Numbered from the stretch's first letter, positions 1 through 8,126 are shown. The stretch: DNA of 16,675 nt from G963664225 sp964538065 (GCA_964538065.1 CAZIDG010000093.1:1-16675); one strand, 5' to 3'. Made by a program: numbers and translations. Notes: generated by a model not told the origin, from the letters alone.

Positions 1-105
1 AACCGTTGCCACCGCCGTTGCCGTGCGTTGGGCCAACACTGACGCAGGCAGACAAAGGGCGGTAACGATCAGAGCGAAAAACAGAGAGAATCTAATTTTT
101 TTCAT
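1..105 (-). CDS. N-terminus of an exported protein (partial)
   Basis: Reading the minus strand from ATG at 105-103 gives 35 codons, open to the window edge. They begin MKKIRFSLFFALIVTALCLP and then ASVLAQRTATAVATV. This is a classic Sec signal peptide: a basic n-region (KK, R), a hydrophobic core of about 15 residues, and a likely signal peptidase I site after VLA, before Gln26. An AAGGA lies about 10 bases upstream of the ATG on the minus strand, which supports the start. The mature protein is outside the window, so its function is unknown. The gene is divergent from the pilT-like gene at 268, with 162 bases between the two starts. Confidence 0.72.
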   Translation of the reverse strand, partial: MKKIRFSLFFALIVTALCLPASVLAQRTATAVATV

Positions 106-267
106 ATGAGGACCATCCTTGCACAAGGAACCTCCCAGGTCAACGATAAAGCTATTGTATTTTACAGCCTTGAATTCCATGTAGTCATTCATTTTTCCCA
201 CCCCGTAGGCGTTGCGAGGACTTAAGCCGGGCGTGTTTGTGCCGATATATCACTTTGACATACAATT

Positions 268-1362
268 ATGGCCAAGATTGACGCCTTTTTTAATTTGATG
301 TTCGAGCAAAAGGCTTCGGACCTGCACATGTCGAGCGGGAATCCCCCCATTTTGCGCATCAACGGTGAGTTGCACCGCGTGGATTACCCCACGCTTGAGA
401 ATGACAATCTCAAGGGGATGCTTTACGAGATCACTCCTGAGTACAAGATCAAGACCTACGAAGAATCAGGAGACGTCGATTTTGGCTACGAGATTCCCGG
501 TTTGTCACGATTCCGCGTCAATTTTTTCAACCAGAAGAACGGCGTGGGAGCAGTCTTTCGTCAAATTCCTTCCAAAGTCCTTAGCTTTGAGGATTTTGAA
601 AAGTTTGATGCCCCCCTGCCGTCCGTGTTCAAGAAATTTGCCATGCTCCATAAAGGGTTGGTGCTGGTCACAGGCCCCACAGGGTCCGGCAAGTCCACGA
701 CGCTGGCGGCCATCGTCGATTATGCGAACCGGAATCGAAAAGACCACATTTTGACCATCGAAGACCCGATTGAATTCGTGCATGAGAGCAAGGGGTGTCT
801 GGTCAATCATCGCGAAGTAGGTGTCCACACCCGCAGTTTCGCCTCAGCTTTGCGCGGAGCCCTGCGTGAAGACCCGGACATCATCCTGGTGGGTGAAATG
901 CGCGACCTGGAAACCATTGAACTGGCGCTGACCGCGGCCAGCACGGGCCACCTGGTATTTGGCACGTTGCACACGCAAAGCGCGGCCAAGACGGTGGATC
1001 GTATCATCGACGTCTTTCCGGCGGACCAGCAAAACAAGATTCGCGCCACACTGGCGGAATCGCTGCGCGGCATCGTGGCCCAGTCCCTGTTCAAACGAAT
1101 CGACAAGAAGGGGCGCGTGGCATCCTTTGAGATTCTGGTGTTCACCACAGCCATCGCCAACCTGGTGCGTGAAGGCAAGGTCCACCAGATCCCAGGCATG
1201 ATTCAGGTGGGCAAGAAACTGGGGAATGTGCCCCTGGATGACTCGATCATGGAACACCTGCGCATGCGCCGCATTTCACCGGACGAAGCCTACGATAAAT
1301 GCCTGGACAAGAAGAAGTTCAGGGGATTTTTGGCCAATCCGCCGGCGGAGGACGAAATTTGA
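268..1362 (+). CDS. pilT: PilT-type pilus retraction ATPase
   Basis: A 364-residue hexameric secretion-type ATPase of the PilT family, which powers type IV pilus retraction at the inner-membrane face of the pilus machine. The N-terminal PAS-like domain carries the family signature ASDLHMSSGNPP (16-27). The RecA-like core has Walker A GPTGSGKST (136-144), Asp box ILTIEDPIEFVH (161-172), Walker B IILVGEMRD (205-213) and His box TGHLVFGTLHT (226-236). The PilT-specific C-terminal motif AIANLVRE (295-302), followed by HQI, is present and matches the AIRNLIRE element needed for retraction. Length is normal for PilT (about 345-370). No clear Shine-Dalgarno precedes the ATG. A second paralogue follows 155 bases downstream. 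No other pil genes are in the window. Confidence 0.95.
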   Translation: MAKIDAFFNLMFEQKASDLHMSSGNPPILRINGELHRVDYPTLENDNLKGMLYEITPEYKIKTYEESGDVDFGYEIPGLSRFRVNFFNQKNGVGAVFRQIPSKVLSFEDFEKFDAPLPSVFKKFAMLHKGLVLVTGPTGSGKSTTLAAIVDYANRNRKDHILTIEDPIEFVHESKGCLVNHREVGVHTRSFASALRGALREDPDIILVGEMRDLETIELALTAASTGHLVFGTLHTQSAAKTVDRIIDVFPADQQNKIRATLAESLRGIVAQSLFKRIDKKGRVASFEILVFTTAIANLVREGKVHQIPGMIQVGKKLGNVPLDDSIMEHLRMRRISPDEAYDKCLDKKKFRGFLANPPAEDEI

Positions 1363-1517
1363 GCCAATCATTCATTTAATGCCGTGAGGCAAAATGCCGA
1401 TGTTACAAATGGACTTTGCAGTGCGTGCCCAAGAGAAGACACGTCATTGCGGGGTTCGTTTGCTGGTGTGATTCATGCAGGTAATGGATTCATCAGCGAT
1501 TAACGCAGGAACAAGCC

Positions 1518-2723
1518 ATGCGTCGAAACGAATTGGATCACATATTGGCAGCGATGCTGGACTCCCACGCGGATGTCTCGGATATCAATTTCACCGTTGA
1601 TAAGCCTCCGCAAGTGGAGACGGGGGGGCAGTTGGTGCCTGTGACCTTGAACGGCGCCATTGAAGTGCTGACCCCATATCAGACGGAGATGATCGCCCTG
1701 AACCTGATCGGCAGTAACCGACGTTTGACCGAGGCACTCATCCGGAGCGGTTCCTGCGATTCTTCGTACTCTCTGATGGATCAGGCGCGTTTCCGCGTCA
1801 ACATATTCTCCCAGCGTGGCAATCTGTCGATCGTCATGCGCAAACTGAACACAAAGATTCCGACGATCGAGCAATTAGAGTTGCCCCCCATTTTGCATGA
1901 AGTAGCCAAGGAGAAAACGGGATTGGTCCTGATCACAGGTGCAACCGGCTCAGGCAAGTCAACCACATTGGCTGCCGTGCTGGATGTGGTCAACGAGAGC
2001 CGGGCAGTCCATGTGATCACCCTGGAGGATCCGGTTGAATTTGTGCATTCCCAAAAGAGGGCCACCTTCAACCACCGGGAACTGGGCACGGATTTTGATA
2101 CTTTTGGCAACGGTTTGCGTGCTGCATTGCGCCAGGCGCCCAAGATCATCCTTGTGGGTGAAATGCGCGATCGGGAAACGGTGGAAATCGGTTTGTCCGC
2201 GGCAGAAACGGGCCACCTGGTTCTAAGCACCCTGCACACCATCGATGCAGGTCAAACCATCAATCGTATCCTGGGTATGTTTGACCAGGAGGAACAAAAA
2301 CAGATTCGTCTGCGTCTGGCGGACACTCTCCGATGGATTGTCAGCCAGCGACTTGCCCCCTCCACGCGAAGCACGCGCGTGCCGTTGTTCGAAATCATGG
2401 GCGCCAACCTCCGAACCAAGGAAAGCGTGGTGTTGGGCGAAAGCGAGGGCAAAACCTTTTACGAAATCATTGAAGCGAGCCACACCTTCGGTTGGCGCAC
2501 ATTCGATCATTCCTGTCTGGAAGCATACGAAAAGGGGCTCATCACTGAGGAAACGGCCCTGATGTACTGCACCAAACGGGGCCAGATCACACGCACCATC
2601 GACGCCTTTAAGAAGAACCGCGGTGAATACACCACGGATATCAACCGGCTTCACATGCAACCGGATGCACATCGCGGCGACGACAGCCAATCCGGGGCCC
2701 CCACCACCCTGAAATTGAAGTAA
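1518..2723 (+). CDS. Second PilT/PilU-like ATPase, divergent
   Basis: A 401-residue paralogue of the preceding ATPase. All nucleotide-binding boxes are intact: Walker A GATGSGKST (141-149), Asp box ITLEDPVEFVH (167-177), Walker B IILVGEMRD (210-218) and His box TGHLVLSTLHT (231-241). It is therefore probably an active ATPase. The N-terminal signature is changed (SDINFTVDKPP instead of SDLHMSSGNPP). The AIRNLIRE/HQI retraction element is not recognisable in the matching stretch (about 295-320, with NLRTKESVVLGESEGKTFYE). The last 40 residues are a hydrophilic tail. By analogy with PilU this may be an accessory retraction motor that depends on PilT; that is inference. AGGA at 1507-1510, seven bases before the ATG, supports the start. 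The next gene begins 3 bases after the stop. Confidence 0.92.
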   Translation: MRRNELDHILAAMLDSHADVSDINFTVDKPPQVETGGQLVPVTLNGAIEVLTPYQTEMIALNLIGSNRRLTEALIRSGSCDSSYSLMDQARFRVNIFSQRGNLSIVMRKLNTKIPTIEQLELPPILHEVAKEKTGLVLITGATGSGKSTTLAAVLDVVNESRAVHVITLEDPVEFVHSQKRATFNHRELGTDFDTFGNGLRAALRQAPKIILVGEMRDRETVEIGLSAAETGHLVLSTLHTIDAGQTINRILGMFDQEEQKQIRLRLADTLRWIVSQRLAPSTRSTRVPLFEIMGANLRTKESVVLGESEGKTFYEIIEASHTFGWRTFDHSCLEAYEKGLITEETALMYCTKRGQITRTIDAFKKNRGEYTTDINRLHMQPDAHRGDDSQSGAPTTLKLK

Positions 2724-2726
2724 GCC

Positions 2727-3194
2727 ATGAGCGACACATTTGATTTCATCAGTCCGTCCGACCAACCTGCGCTGGTGGGGCTAAGCACCCCCGAGTGGCT
2801 GGCACGATGCCGCACCGATCTTGATGACCTGGGATACAAGGTGCACGTCGCGGCCAATCATGATGATTTCCTGAGCCGGTTCAATCGAGCCCAGTACCAG
2901 GTGATCGTGCTGGAACAGTTTTTTGCCGCCATGTCGCAGGAGGAGAACCATTCACTTTTGACCCTGCAGCGCCTTCAAGTAAGCCAGCGCCGCCATGGAG
3001 TGATCATTCTGTTGGGAGACGGCTTTCAGAGCCTTAATCCATTCCAGGCATTCCAATACAGCGTGCATGCCGTGATCAACCGGTCGGAAATCGACAGTTT
3101 CAAACCGATTGTGCAACAAGTTGTGGCAGACAACGACCTCTTCCTGCGCGTATATCGCGACACCCTGGTGCAAATCACCGCCTGGGGCAAGTAA
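2727..3194 (+). CDS. Degenerate receiver-like protein, pilus-linked
   Basis: A 155-residue protein without signal peptide or membrane segment. The pattern of hydrophobic strands and helices looks like a response-regulator receiver fold: LGYKVHVAANHDDFLSRF (35-52), then VIVLEQFF (59-66), GVIILLGDGF (91-100) and SVHAVINRSE (112-121). The usual chemistry is missing. The position expected for the phosphoacceptor Asp is Glu63, the acidic pair at the end of strand 1 is absent, the Thr/Ser after strand 4 is not evident, and the Lys-Pro after strand 5 reads NR. It would therefore be a pseudo-receiver or protein-docking module. The ATG lies 3 bases after the stop of the second PilT-like gene, so the two are surely co-transcribed and probably act together. 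The receiver assignment is a moderate-confidence pattern match; the gene itself is secure by context. Confidence 0.75.
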   Translation: MSDTFDFISPSDQPALVGLSTPEWLARCRTDLDDLGYKVHVAANHDDFLSRFNRAQYQVIVLEQFFAAMSQEENHSLLTLQRLQVSQRRHGVIILLGDGFQSLNPFQAFQYSVHAVINRSEIDSFKPIVQQVVADNDLFLRVYRDTLVQITAWGK

Positions 3195-3282
3195 CCCCCC
3201 TCCCCAGGTCGCCAGAAAGTCCTGCCCTGCGTAAAATTCAGGCTGGCCATGGGGGAATATTTCGCCATTCTTGGACCCCGCA

Positions 3283-3299
3283 CCAATTTGAGCAATTGG
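3283..3299 (+). repeat. Short perfect inverted repeat before tlyA
   Basis: CCAATT, loop TGAGC, AATTGG: six perfect pairs with a five-base loop. It ends 4 bases before the most upstream possible ATG of tlyA (3304) and would cover any ribosome site for that ATG. This favours the ATG at 3346 as the working start. It has no T-tract, so it is not an intrinsic terminator for the upstream gene. It could be a weak operator, a leader hairpin or chance. Confidence 0.3.
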
Positions 3300-3345
3300 G
3301 ACAATGGCGGTGTCAAAGATATACATGGTTAAATCTGGCGGGCGC

Positions 3346-4083
3346 ATGCGAATCGACCAGGCCCTGGTGGAACGGGGACTGTGCGAGAGCCGTGAACGCG
3401 CCAGGAGGTCCATTCTCGCAGGCGAGGTCCGCGTAAATCAGCAACTGGCACACAAACCCAGTGATTTGGTAAAAGCCTCGGATGCCCTGGAACTGGCAGT
3501 CCCAGAGAAATACGTAAGCCGTGGTGGTCTCAAACTCGAAGGGGCACTGCGGGATTTCAAGGTGGATGTCAGCGGCATGGTTGCGATCGATCTGGGCGCC
3601 AGCACAGGGGGGTTTACCGATTGCCTGCTCCAGCATGGATGCACCCGTGTTTACGCCGTCGATGTCGGCTGGGGCCAGCTCGCATGGAAATTGAGAAATG
3701 ATGCGCGCGTGGTGGTCATGGAACGGACCAATGCACGGCACTTAAATGCCGCATCCTTTCCGGCGCCATTCGAAGGTGTCGATCTCGTGGTGGCCGATTG
3801 TTCCTTCATCTCCCTGCGATTGATACTGCCTGCTGCCAGGGGATTGGTCCGTCCTGGCGGTCATATCCTGGCCCTGATCAAGCCGCAGTTCGAAGCCGGC
3901 AAGCGCGAAGTGGACCGGGGCGAGGGCGTGATCCGCGATCCCGAGGTGCATCGACGCGTGATCGATGAATTGCGCCATGGCGTGGAACAGGAACCGGATT
4001 TATCGTGGATTGGCGTAGTGGGTTCGGATTTGATTGGTCCGGCAGGCAACAAGGAATTTTTTACATACATTGAAAGACATTGA
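3346..4083 (+). CDS. tlyA: TlyA-family rRNA 2'-O-methyltransferase
   Basis: A TlyA/FtsJ-type SAM-dependent RNA methyltransferase; family members methylate ribose 2'-O positions of rRNA. From the chosen start the protein has 245 residues. It opens with an S4 RNA-binding domain (MRIDQALVERGL, then ILAGEVRVN) and the linker VSRGGLKLEGAL, followed by a Rossmann-fold domain with SAM motif AIDLGASTGGFTD. Later motifs are VVADCSFISL and ALIKPQFEAGK, carrying the Asp and Lys expected in the K-D-K-E site. The frame is also open to ATGs at 3304 and 3325. I chose 3346 because S4 domains normally begin right at this RxDxxLV motif and the upstream ATGs have poor ribosome sites. The 3' end overlaps nadK. 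Haemolysin labels for this family are historical. Confidence 0.93.
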   Translation: MRIDQALVERGLCESRERARRSILAGEVRVNQQLAHKPSDLVKASDALELAVPEKYVSRGGLKLEGALRDFKVDVSGMVAIDLGASTGGFTDCLLQHGCTRVYAVDVGWGQLAWKLRNDARVVVMERTNARHLNAASFPAPFEGVDLVVADCSFISLRLILPAARGLVRPGGHILALIKPQFEAGKREVDRGEGVIRDPEVHRRVIDELRHGVEQEPDLSWIGVVGSDLIGPAGNKEFFTYIERH

Positions 4084-4957
4084 GCCATTCCCGCGGATTG
4101 GCCTGATAGCCAACCCTGATAAGCCATTATGCCCCGCTGTGGTCGGTGCTGCGGCACGGCTGGTCCTGGACACGGGCCGCGTCCTGGTTGCAGACCGCGT
4201 AACGGCCAGTTTGCTGCAGGTCCCACATGAAACCCAGGAAAGCACGCTCGAGGCCGCGCATCACTCCGATCTATTGCTGGTATTCGGCGGTGATGGCACC
4301 ATGTTGCGCGTGGCCCGCGAAACGGCCAACTCCCGCAAGCCCATCCTGGGCATCAATATCGGCGGACTTGGTTTTCTGACCGCAGTCTCCTCCCAGAAGT
4401 TGGGTGATGCTTTGGCACTGGTCTGGGCTAAACACTATAACCTGGAAAACCGACACCTCATCTGTGCCACGGGGACGGTGATTAGTGGCATTCTCGATCA
4501 ATTAGCCCTCAATGATTTTGTTTTTGGACGGAGCAACACCTCGCGCATGATCGAGCTGGAAGTGAGCGTGGACGGCCAGGTGTTAACGCGGTATCGCTGC
4601 GATGGGTTAATTGTCAGTTCCCCCACAGGATCAACAGCTTATTCACTTTCAGCCGGGGGGGCTGTGGTATGTCCGAACGCTGAAGTTCTCACGATAACGC
4701 CCATCTGCCCCCACACCCTGTCGAACCGGTCCGTTATCGTTAGCCTAAATTCGTGCGTGCAAGTCAAGGTTATTAGTCATAAATTAGAGACGGTTCTAAC
4801 TGCTGATGGACAGGTACAGACTAACCTCGCAGCGGGAGATGTGGTAACGGTCAAACGCAGCCGAAGCGCGGTATGCTTGATGCATTTGACGGGAAGCTCC
4901 TTCTTCGAAACGTTGCGACAAAAGTTGAACTGGAGCGGTTCGAATATCCAGTTATGA
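4070..4957 (+). CDS. nadK: NAD kinase (TTG start)
   Basis: Cytosolic NAD kinase, which uses ATP (or polyphosphate in some homologues) to make NADP from NAD. About 295 residues from the chosen start, normal for the family. Diagnostic motifs are GGDGT in LLVFGGDGTMLR, GINIGGLGFL, the Asn-Asp pair in LALNDFVFGRSN, the glycine-rich DGLIVSSPTGSTAYSLSAGG, and TPICPHTLSNRSVIV. The first homologous segment is RIGLIANPDKP, and no ATG occurs in frame before it. The start must be TTG, either 4070 (14-base overlap with tlyA, AAGGA at 4051-4055, spacing long) or 4034 (50-base overlap). The stop overlaps the next gene's ATG as ATGA. The second half looks richer in AT-ending codons than neighbouring genes, by eye only. 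Confidence 0.95.
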   Translation: MKDIEPFPRIGLIANPDKPLCPAVVGAAARLVLDTGRVLVADRVTASLLQVPHETQESTLEAAHHSDLLLVFGGDGTMLRVARETANSRKPILGINIGGLGFLTAVSSQKLGDALALVWAKHYNLENRHLICATGTVISGILDQLALNDFVFGRSNTSRMIELEVSVDGQVLTRYRCDGLIVSSPTGSTAYSLSAGGAVVCPNAEVLTITPICPHTLSNRSVIVSLNSCVQVKVISHKLETVLTADGQVQTNLAAGDVVTVKRSRSAVCLMHLTGSSFFETLRQKLNWSGSNIQL

Positions 4958-5967
4958 TTCGATTGAAAGACATAGCAGAACGGGCTGGCGTGTCAGTGAT
5001 GACAGTATCCAAAGTCCTTCGTGACGCGCCGGATATCAGTGTGGAAACCAAGGGGCGGATCCGCCGTCTTGCCGATGAAATGGGCTATGTGCCCGATGCG
5101 CTTGCCCAGGGTTTGCGCACCCGGAAGACGAGATTGATCGGCCTTCTCATTCCGGGTGTCACCAATCCTGTCTATGTGCGGGTCCTGATGGCCATCGAAG
5201 AACTGACGACCCAGGGAGGGTATGATCTGATTCTCTGCCACACCTTGAACGATCCCGCTCGAGAGGAAAAGGCCATCCGCCGTCTCATCTCGCGACGTGC
5301 CGACGGCATGATTATCGTTCCCGTCCATCGTTTGGCTGACAAGGTGGCCATTTACGATGACCTGGCTTCACATGGCATTCCCACAGTAATCCTGGGCGGT
5401 CCCTCCCCCTTCTGTCGCCAATTTGCCAATGTGCAAATCGATGAAGTTGAGTCCAGCAGCATGGCCACACGGCATTTGCTGGCGTTGGGGCATAAACGCA
5501 TCGCCTTTTTCACAGGTCCGAGCATCACGCCCTGGGCACAGGATCGGCTGGAGGGTTACCGACGTGCATTGCGCGAGGTTCAAATGCCCGTTGACGATCA
5601 TTTGATCTTTAACGCTGGCAGTACGATCGAAGAAGGTGAAAAAGCAGCACAACAATTTCTGAAGGAATCACCGGGGGCCACAGCCATTCAAGCCTCCAAC
5701 GACCTCTCGGCCATGGGAGTGGCCAATTACCTTCTCAACCAAGGCATCAGCATTCCCAAACAAATCAGCATCGTTGGTTTTGGAAATTTCCTGGCCAGCG
5801 AGTTCTTCCGTGTGCCGCTCACAACCATCAAACAGCCGAAATATCGGCTGGGCGTGGCAGCGGTGGAAACCCTGGCAACGCTGATCAGAGGCGAGAAGCC
5901 CGAACCGCGCAGGTTCGGAGCCGATCTGGTCGTCAGGGCCAGCACAGCCGCACCTGCTGCTGCTTGA
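4954..5967 (+). CDS. LacI-family transcriptional regulator
   Basis: A 337-residue LacI/GalR-type regulator. The N-terminal helix-turn-helix is IRLKDIAERAGVSVMTVSKV (2-21). The hinge helix is DALAQGLRTRKT (48-59). A periplasmic-binding-protein-like sensor domain follows from about residue 61 (LIGLLIPGVTNPVYVRVL) to the end, with typical landmarks such as LLALGHKRIAFFTGP, AIQASNDLSAMGVANYL and ISIVGFGNF. The frame is open upstream to 4873, but ATG 4954 is the right start: it sits directly before the HTH and forms an ATGA overlap with the nadK stop. Family members usually sense sugars or nucleosides. The ligand here is unknown. The only obvious carbohydrate gene nearby is the convergent hydrolase-like gene at 5998-8085, but it is not in the same transcript. 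Confidence 0.95.
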   Translation: MIRLKDIAERAGVSVMTVSKVLRDAPDISVETKGRIRRLADEMGYVPDALAQGLRTRKTRLIGLLIPGVTNPVYVRVLMAIEELTTQGGYDLILCHTLNDPAREEKAIRRLISRRADGMIIVPVHRLADKVAIYDDLASHGIPTVILGGPSPFCRQFANVQIDEVESSSMATRHLLALGHKRIAFFTGPSITPWAQDRLEGYRRALREVQMPVDDHLIFNAGSTIEEGEKAAQQFLKESPGATAIQASNDLSAMGVANYLLNQGISIPKQISIVGFGNFLASEFFRVPLTTIKQPKYRLGVAAVETLATLIRGEKPEPRRFGADLVVRASTAAPAAA

Positions 5968-5978
5968 TTGACAACAAC

Positions 5979-6001
5979 TTGAGAGGTCGAAAGCCTCTCA
6001 A
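5979..6001. terminator. Hairpin between convergent genes (weak terminator)
   Basis: TTGAGAGG (5979-5986), loop TCGAAAG, CCTCTCAA (5994-6001): eight perfect base pairs. It begins 12 bases after the lacI stop, and its right arm contains the stop codon of the minus-strand gene (5998-6000). No good T-run follows on either strand, so it would be a weak or factor-assisted terminator serving both directions. A dyad beside a LacI-family gene could also be an operator, but its position downstream of both genes argues against that. Confidence 0.45.
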
Positions 6002-8085
6002 AGGAAATCCACGCTGATGGCTGCGTTGGGACCAAAATTCCGTCCCAAACGCACAGGGCATTTCATTCCCCGGACCTGCACCTTCATGCGTCCGGCCTGC
6101 CATGTCCAATTGACAACTCCCACACGCGTGCTAACTCCTTGAATACTCATGGGATGCAACAACCACTCCGCAGGAATGCCGGCTCCAACGATCAAAACCG
6201 GTTCAGCAGCAGTGTCATCCACATAAGCGAGCATGTTGAGCTGCAAGCTTAACATTGCCGCAGCCGTCCGATATTGTGGTGTGACCGTGATCGGATTTAC
6301 ACAAGAACGCACTTTGTCCCAATGATGAAAAGGATCGGCTGCACCCGGCTCCTCCTTCCACGTGAACAGTCCAGGCGATGCCTGTTCCTTCCACCAAGAA
6401 CGCAAAATCTCCCAGACACGATCCGTTCGTCCCAACATCAACCATTGGTTGGCCATCTGGAGTTGGTGATACCCATGGCGTCCGCCCACACTGGCACCAT
6501 CGATTTGCCTGCTCCCCTTCTGTGAGGGCATGAGTAATTTGCCAAAATCATCACGGTTGAATCCCGCGATCCAAGTGGGCCAGAGGGCTGTTGAAAGGGT
6601 ATATTCATCCACGGATTCCCTCTTGAAAACATTCACCCACGACTCCCTCATCTGGGCAGCCTCCACCCGCAGTTGAAGTGAGAGATAGGTTTGCCCTACC
6701 CGATCCGCCATGTTGGCCGCGGCAATCAAACCGCGATAAGATACTCCGTTGACATATAAAATCCTGGGCCGCCAATCAACCTTCCCGACAATCATAAGGT
6801 CGCGGGCAGGCTCACATAGCAAATTGAGGTCTCTCTGCCCAACAGACTCAGGCAGCACAGGGCCAGACACCGGTCTGCGCATCGGCTGAACAGCACCGCG
6901 CATTTGACGAATGATTTCGACCTTGCGGGAAGCATGGGGAAAAAGAAAGGAGTGCAAGGCAGATTGTCGAATGCGTCCATCCACTTCATCCATGGCCCAA
7001 AGGGCCAAACCGGGCGCATCAGCCTCCGGTCCATACCCCCCAAAGAAATCCCTTTCTGCAAGCATCGTGAGGAGCTGCCGTGCGACCTCAACGCGGCCGG
7101 ACTGAGCCAGGGCCACGATGATGTAGGCAGCGTCCCTTTGCCAGGAGATGGGACAGGACATGGGATCGCAGGAACGCGTCTCGAGGTCGGATAATCCCAT
7201 CATGATATGAGCCACTTGAGCATTCATGCACGGAATGAACAATGGCTCCGGCAGTCTGGCACTCACCCCTGATTGGGTGGAAACCCACGTGAGCCGGGAT
7301 GTTGGCTCCACCACGGCATCGAACACGGTCACGCGCACACGCCCTGGTTCCTTGAATACCAACCTGGCAAATCCCCATCCCGAAGGATCTTTCACTTCAC
7401 GGTCCTCGCCAGCTCCATTAAGTCCTGAACCGGCTTCCTCCTTGCCCATGTAAACCTTTGCAGGCACGGGATCGCATGTCACCGTCCATCGGTTATTGAT
7501 TACAAGATTCTTCCCGGTCCATCGCAACAAGGTCACAGGCCCCCCTGAGGGTCCCACGCTTCGGATTACCAACTGTACCCTGGTGGAAGCGTTGGTTGGC
7601 ATCGAAAGAACCATCTCATCCACGGAAGGATTCCTGCACGACCATTGGGTTTGGTAGTAGGTGGTTTCGTTTACCAGGGAGGGAGGCTGGCCAGCCTGGG
7701 ACCACTCAAAACGCTGTCCCACCTGGTCGAGCGAAAGAGTGTCGCTGGTGGCAATCCGCACGCCCTGTGCATCTGTAACCCAAAATGAGAGGCCAAAGCT
7801 GCCTGAACTGGGGCTAAAACTTCCACCGGGCTCATGGTAGCCCTTTCCAGCGTCCCGACCGCCTGGATAACCGAATACGACGTGGCCACCGCCTCGCGGC
7901 CAGACATCCTCGGATCGTTTCTGCATGGCCTCCAGAACCAGCGAATGCTGATTGACTGGAGCATTGGTCAACGGGGCAGCGAGTGACATGGTTGCGCCAA
8001 GGCCTCCACACAGCCACATCCAAATCCCGAACAAGGCATGCCAGGGTGTTGCGCACCAGAGGCGTTGCGATCTGCTTTTCACCAT
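5998..8085 (-). CDS. Secreted six-hairpin glycosidase-like protein
   Basis: A large exported protein, 695 residues from ATG 8085 (701 if ATG 8103 is used). I prefer 8085 because MVKSRSQRLW followed by a Trp-rich hydrophobic stretch ending MSLAAP makes a compact signal peptide. The N-terminal third (to about 290) looks beta-rich. The centre has the helical-barrel motif SCPISWQRDAAYIIVALAQ, then FFGGYGPEADAPGLALWAMD. The C-terminal 70 residues resemble the beta-domain of such enzymes (VGAGIPAEWL, then VSTRVGVVNWTWQAGRM). This layout resembles (alpha/alpha)6 glycosidases of the glucoamylase, GH65 or GH95 kind. I cannot place it in one family or name catalytic acids with confidence. The substrate is unknown, presumably a polysaccharide met outside the cytoplasm. 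It follows ndk on the same strand but behind a strong terminator. Confidence 0.75.
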   Translation of the reverse strand: MVKSRSQRLWCATPWHALFGIWMWLCGGLGATMSLAAPLTNAPVNQHSLVLEAMQKRSEDVWPRGGGHVVFGYPGGRDAGKGYHEPGGSFSPSSGSFGLSFWVTDAQGVRIATSDTLSLDQVGQRFEWSQAGQPPSLVNETTYYQTQWSCRNPSVDEMVLSMPTNASTRVQLVIRSVGPSGGPVTLLRWTGKNLVINNRWTVTCDPVPAKVYMGKEEAGSGLNGAGEDREVKDPSGWGFARLVFKEPGRVRVTVFDAVVEPTSRLTWVSTQSGVSARLPEPLFIPCMNAQVAHIMMGLSDLETRSCDPMSCPISWQRDAAYIIVALAQSGRVEVARQLLTMLAERDFFGGYGPEADAPGLALWAMDEVDGRIRQSALHSFLFPHASRKVEIIRQMRGAVQPMRRPVSGPVLPESVGQRDLNLLCEPARDLMIVGKVDWRPRILYVNGVSYRGLIAAANMADRVGQTYLSLQLRVEAAQMRESWVNVFKRESVDEYTLSTALWPTWIAGFNRDDFGKLLMPSQKGSRQIDGASVGGRHGYHQLQMANQWLMLGRTDRVWEILRSWWKEQASPGLFTWKEEPGAADPFHHWDKVRSCVNPITVTPQYRTAAAMLSLQLNMLAYVDDTAAEPVLIVGAGIPAEWLLHPMSIQGVSTRVGVVNWTWQAGRMKVQVRGMKCPVRLGRNFGPNAAISVDFL

Positions 8086-8126
8086 GCATCCCGATGTCCA
8101 CATGAGATGACCATGTCACAACCAGG

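Noticed and set aside
255..260. TTGACA resembling a -35 box before pilT
   Set aside because: It is only 7 bases from the ATG and has no -10 box at the right distance, so it cannot serve this gene.
1380..1400. TGCC GTGA GGCA mini-hairpin after the first pilT
   Set aside because: Four pairs only and no T-tract; not a credible terminator.
4873..4953. Upstream extension of the LacI regulator by 27 codons
   Set aside because: It lies inside nadK in another frame, has no homology, and ATG 4954 sits directly before the helix-turn-helix with an ATGA overlap.
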